Assembly (NCBI GenBank): GCA_005800795.1
Contig: SYEN01000148.1
Location: 1 to 15,625 of the forward strand
DNA: 15,625 nucleotides
Direction of reading: 5' to 3'
DNA from: Burkholderiales bacterium
GTDB lineage: Bacteria > Pseudomonadota > Gammaproteobacteria > Burkholderiales > SG8-41
Shown in pieces: positions 14,103 through 15,625 of this stretch. Made by a program: the position numbers and the translations under genes. The number at the start of each line of letters is the position of its first letter. Position 1 is the stretch's first letter. The notes beneath the pieces were generated by a model. It did no database searches and was not told the DNA's origin. It worked only from the letters and a program-made list of their open reading frames with translations.

Positions 14103-14456
14103 CTACTTCGCCGCCGTCACCATGATTTCCACCCGCGTATCTGCCGAGCCGAGCTTGGCTTCAACGCACGCGCGCACCGGTTTGTTGTTGGGATCAACCC
14201 AAGCCAGCCACGCCGCGTCCATCAGTGGCTTTTCGTTCATGTCGGCGACCCACACATTGGCCGAAAGGATTTTCGATTTGTCGGTGCCGCAATCTTTCAG
14301 AAAGCCATCGATTTTCTTGAGGATTTCTTCGGTCTGCCCCTTGGCATTCGCTGCCTTGTTGTCTGCTGTGGTGCCGGCGACAAAAACGAGATTGCCGTAT
14401 TCGATGGCGCGGCACAGCGTGGGGCCGGGGTGATGGCGTTTGATGGACGTGCTCAT
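14103..14456 (-). CDS. RidA family protein, paralogue 2
   Basis: A 117-residue RidA/YjgF-family protein. The ATG at 14456 is preceded by AGGAG at the right distance (CAGGAGCACCTC, then ATG), so the longer frame from 14534 is not used. Marks are LVFVAGTTADN, ILKKIDGFLKDCGTDKSKILSANVWVADM, AAWLAWVDPNNKPVRACVEAKL and VEIMVTAAK. The key Arg95 and Glu110 are present, and Arg95 is followed by Ala-Cys97, closer to E. coli RidA than its neighbour at this site. It is the first gene of the - strand unit RidA2-RidA1-HD and is divergent from the VOC gene across a 178-base gap. The physiological substrate cannot be told from sequence; imine or enamine hydrolysis is inferred. Confidence 0.91.
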   Translation of the reverse strand: MSTSIKRHHPGPTLCRAIEYGNLVFVAGTTADNKAANAKGQTEEILKKIDGFLKDCGTDKSKILSANVWVADMNEKPLMDAAWLAWVDPNNKPVRACVEAKLGSADTRVEIMVTAAK

Positions 14457-14562
14457 GAGGTGCTCCTGTGTTGACAGTGGGTGGGCGAATGGCGTTACCG
14501 GCGCTACCCTACGCGAAGGCGCGGGCGGGCGCAATACGGCAAGTCACGTCCGGCAGCACTAA

Positions 14563-14591
14563 TTGACCTGCGCGGGCATCAACCGTATTCT
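14563..14591 (+). promoter_or_regulatory. sigma70-like promoter for the VOC gene
   Basis: TTGACC (14563-14568, 5 of 6 to the -35 consensus), a 17-base spacer, and TATTCT (14586-14591, 4 of 6 to the -10 consensus). It is followed by AAGGAG at 14622-14627 and the ATG at 14635. Best promoter-like match noticed in the window; a start of transcription near 14598 would give a short leader. Confidence 0.6.
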
Positions 14592-14634
14592 GCCAGCGTT
14601 CGTTCCCGCGAGCTTTCCTGAAAGGAGACAGCCC

Positions 14635-15162
14635 ATGAAACCCCAGTTATGCCATGTCGGCATTTACGCCCACGATGCCGAAAAAATGTTCGCGTTTTAT
14701 GAGGATGTGGTCGGCCTGACCGTGACGGACCGCGGTTTGAGCACCAGCACGAAATCGCCAATTATTTTTATGAGTTCGAACCCGTTGCAGCACCACCAGT
14801 TTGTGATCGTGCAGGGCCGCGCCAAGGATGCGCCGAGCACCGTCAACCAGTTGTCGTTCAAGGTGGATACGCTGGCGGAATTGCGCGAAGTGGCAGGCAG
14901 GGCCAAGGCGCACAGGTCGGCGCTGCGGCAGACCAGTCACGGCAACGCGTGGTCGGTGTATTTTCCCGACCCGGAAGGCAATCAAATTGAGATTTATCTC
15001 GACACGCCATGGCACGTGGCGCAGCCGCATGGCGACCCGATCGATTTTTCGCTGAGCGACGCGGATATTTTCGCGCAGACGGAAGCGAAAGTGCGCTCTG
15101 ATCCAACGTTCAAAATGAAAGATGCACGCGAAGCGGAGCTGGCGAAAATTTTGGCAAGCTAG
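14635..15162 (+). CDS. VOC-superfamily metalloenzyme (glyoxalase/extradiol dioxygenase-like)
   Basis: A 175-residue protein of the vicinal-oxygen-chelate superfamily. The ATG at 14635 is preceded by AAGGAG at 14622-14627, so the frame extending back to 14563 is not used (it would overlap the promoter). Two beta-alpha-beta-beta-beta modules are visible: LCHVGIYAHDAEKMFAFYEDVVGL at the start and DPEGNQIEIYLDTPW at 112-126. Likely metal ligands are His7, His53 or His54, and Glu119, the usual His-His-Glu set. HHQFVIVQGR and the DPEGNQIEIYLDTPWHV ending recall catechol 2,3-dioxygenase-like members rather than glyoxalase I, so ring cleavage or a related reaction on an aromatic or thioester-linked compound is possible. 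The next gene is a class III CoA-transferase, which fits a small catabolic unit (inference). The substrate is not determinable. Confidence 0.9.
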   Translation: MKPQLCHVGIYAHDAEKMFAFYEDVVGLTVTDRGLSTSTKSPIIFMSSNPLQHHQFVIVQGRAKDAPSTVNQLSFKVDTLAELREVAGRAKAHRSALRQTSHGNAWSVYFPDPEGNQIEIYLDTPWHVAQPHGDPIDFSLSDADIFAQTEAKVRSDPTFKMKDAREAELAKILAS

Positions 15163-15184
15163 GGTGCATACGGCAGCGGTTTTT

Positions 15185-15217
15185 GTAAGTAATTGTTTTT
15201 ATTGAATAATTTTTAGA
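15185..15217 (+). repeat. AT-rich dispersed repeat, copy R4
   Basis: GTAAGTAATTGTTTTTATTG followed by AATAATTTTTAGA. It lies between the VOC and CoA-transferase genes, 14 bases before the latter's start. It matches R3 at 23 of 25 bases and the reverse-oriented R5 at 21 of 22, and is the best reference for the family. Confidence 0.65.
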
Positions 15218-15231
15218 TTAAAGGGAATGTA

Positions 15232-15625
15232 ATGGCGCAAGCCCTGCCGCTCGAAGGCATTCGCGTAATCGAGTTTTGCCATGTGGTGATGGGTCCGACG
15301 TGCGGCCTGATTCTTGGCGACATGGGCGCGGAGGTGATCAAGGTCGAGCCGGTGGACGGCGATCACACACGCAAACTCACCGCGTCCGGCGCGGGGTTTT
15401 TCCCAACGTATAACCGCAACAAAAAAAGTTTCGCGGTGGACATGAAATCGCCGCGTGGCCGCGAAGCGGTGTTAAAGCTGATCGGCAGCGCCGACGTGGT
15501 GATCGAAAATTTTCGTTCGGGCGCGATGGACAAACTTGGCTTCGGGCAGATGGCGATGCGCAAATTGAAGCCCAGCCTGATTTATTGTTCGCTGAAAGGT
15601 TTTCTGCCGGGGCCGTACGAACATC
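15232..15625 (+). CDS. CaiB/BaiF (class III) CoA-transferase, 3' end outside window
   Basis: The first 131 codons of a class III CoA-transferase, an enzyme family that moves CoA between carboxylic acids. The start at 15232 follows AAAGGGA, a fair ribosome site. The N-terminal sequence LPLEGIRVIEFCHVVMGPTC, then LILGDMGAEVIKVEPVDGDHTR, YNRNKKSFAVDMKSPRGREA, ADVVIENFRSGAMDKLGFG and PSLIYCSLKGF follow the family in order. The catalytic Asp, near residue 170 in formyl-CoA transferase, lies past the window end, so activity cannot be judged. GPTCGLILGDMGAEV is more typical of the family than of any single substrate, so no specific acid is named. It follows the VOC gene by 69 bases containing repeat R4 and may share its promoter. 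Confidence 0.9.
   Translation, partial: MAQALPLEGIRVIEFCHVVMGPTCGLILGDMGAEVIKVEPVDGDHTRKLTASGAGFFPTYNRNKKSFAVDMKSPRGREAVLKLIGSADVVIENFRSGAMDKLGFGQMAMRKLKPSLIYCSLKGFLPGPYEH

Overview
The window reads as chromosomal DNA of a GC-rich proteobacterium, most likely a betaproteobacterium. The clues are an OmpR/EnvZ-type pair of the RisA/RisS kind, a PolB-type 3'-5' exonuclease next to rlmD, and an exported DUF1800/DUF1501 pair. I place 18 protein-coding genes, the last cut by the window end and the first possibly cut at its start. I see no tRNA, rRNA, CRISPR array, transposase or prophage gene.

Layout. (1) 4-5441, + strand: a compact run of ydbH-like, a small lipoprotein, ydbL-like, a PolB-type exonuclease, rlmD and ispF. 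The first three look like an inner-to-outer-membrane phospholipid transport bridge. The rest are nucleic-acid housekeeping and isoprenoid synthesis genes carried in the same run. (2) 5486-7619, - strand: ompR then envZ, with an inverted repeat between them that ends two bases before the kinase start codon. (3) 7620-7977: a divergent control region with palindromes of the GTAACAA/TTGTTAC type and a structured leader. (4) 8023-11546, + strand: four tightly spaced genes that all begin with export signals (a small unknown protein, a Cys-repeat EF-hand protein, DUF1800, and a DUF1501 protein with a Tat signal). (5) 11547-12939: a DGQHR-domain (DndB-like) gene standing alone behind its own inverted-repeat region. 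(6) 12946-14456, - strand: two RidA paralogues and an HD-type predicted phosphohydrolase. (7) 14563-15625, + strand: a good sigma70-like promoter, a VOC metalloenzyme, and the start of a class III CoA-transferase.

The most unusual overall signal is a short AT-rich repeat, core close to GTAAGTATTTGTTTTTA, found five times in 15.6 kb. All copies lie between or at the edges of genes, in both orientations. One copy holds the start codon of the HD gene, another encodes the last residues and stop of the kinase, and a third contains the DUF1501 stop codon. The best candidates for undescribed biology are this repeat family, the four-gene exported operon under a probable OmpR-type regulator, and the orphan DGQHR gene with its palindromic upstream region. 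All functional statements rest on motif recognition by eye; no database search was run.
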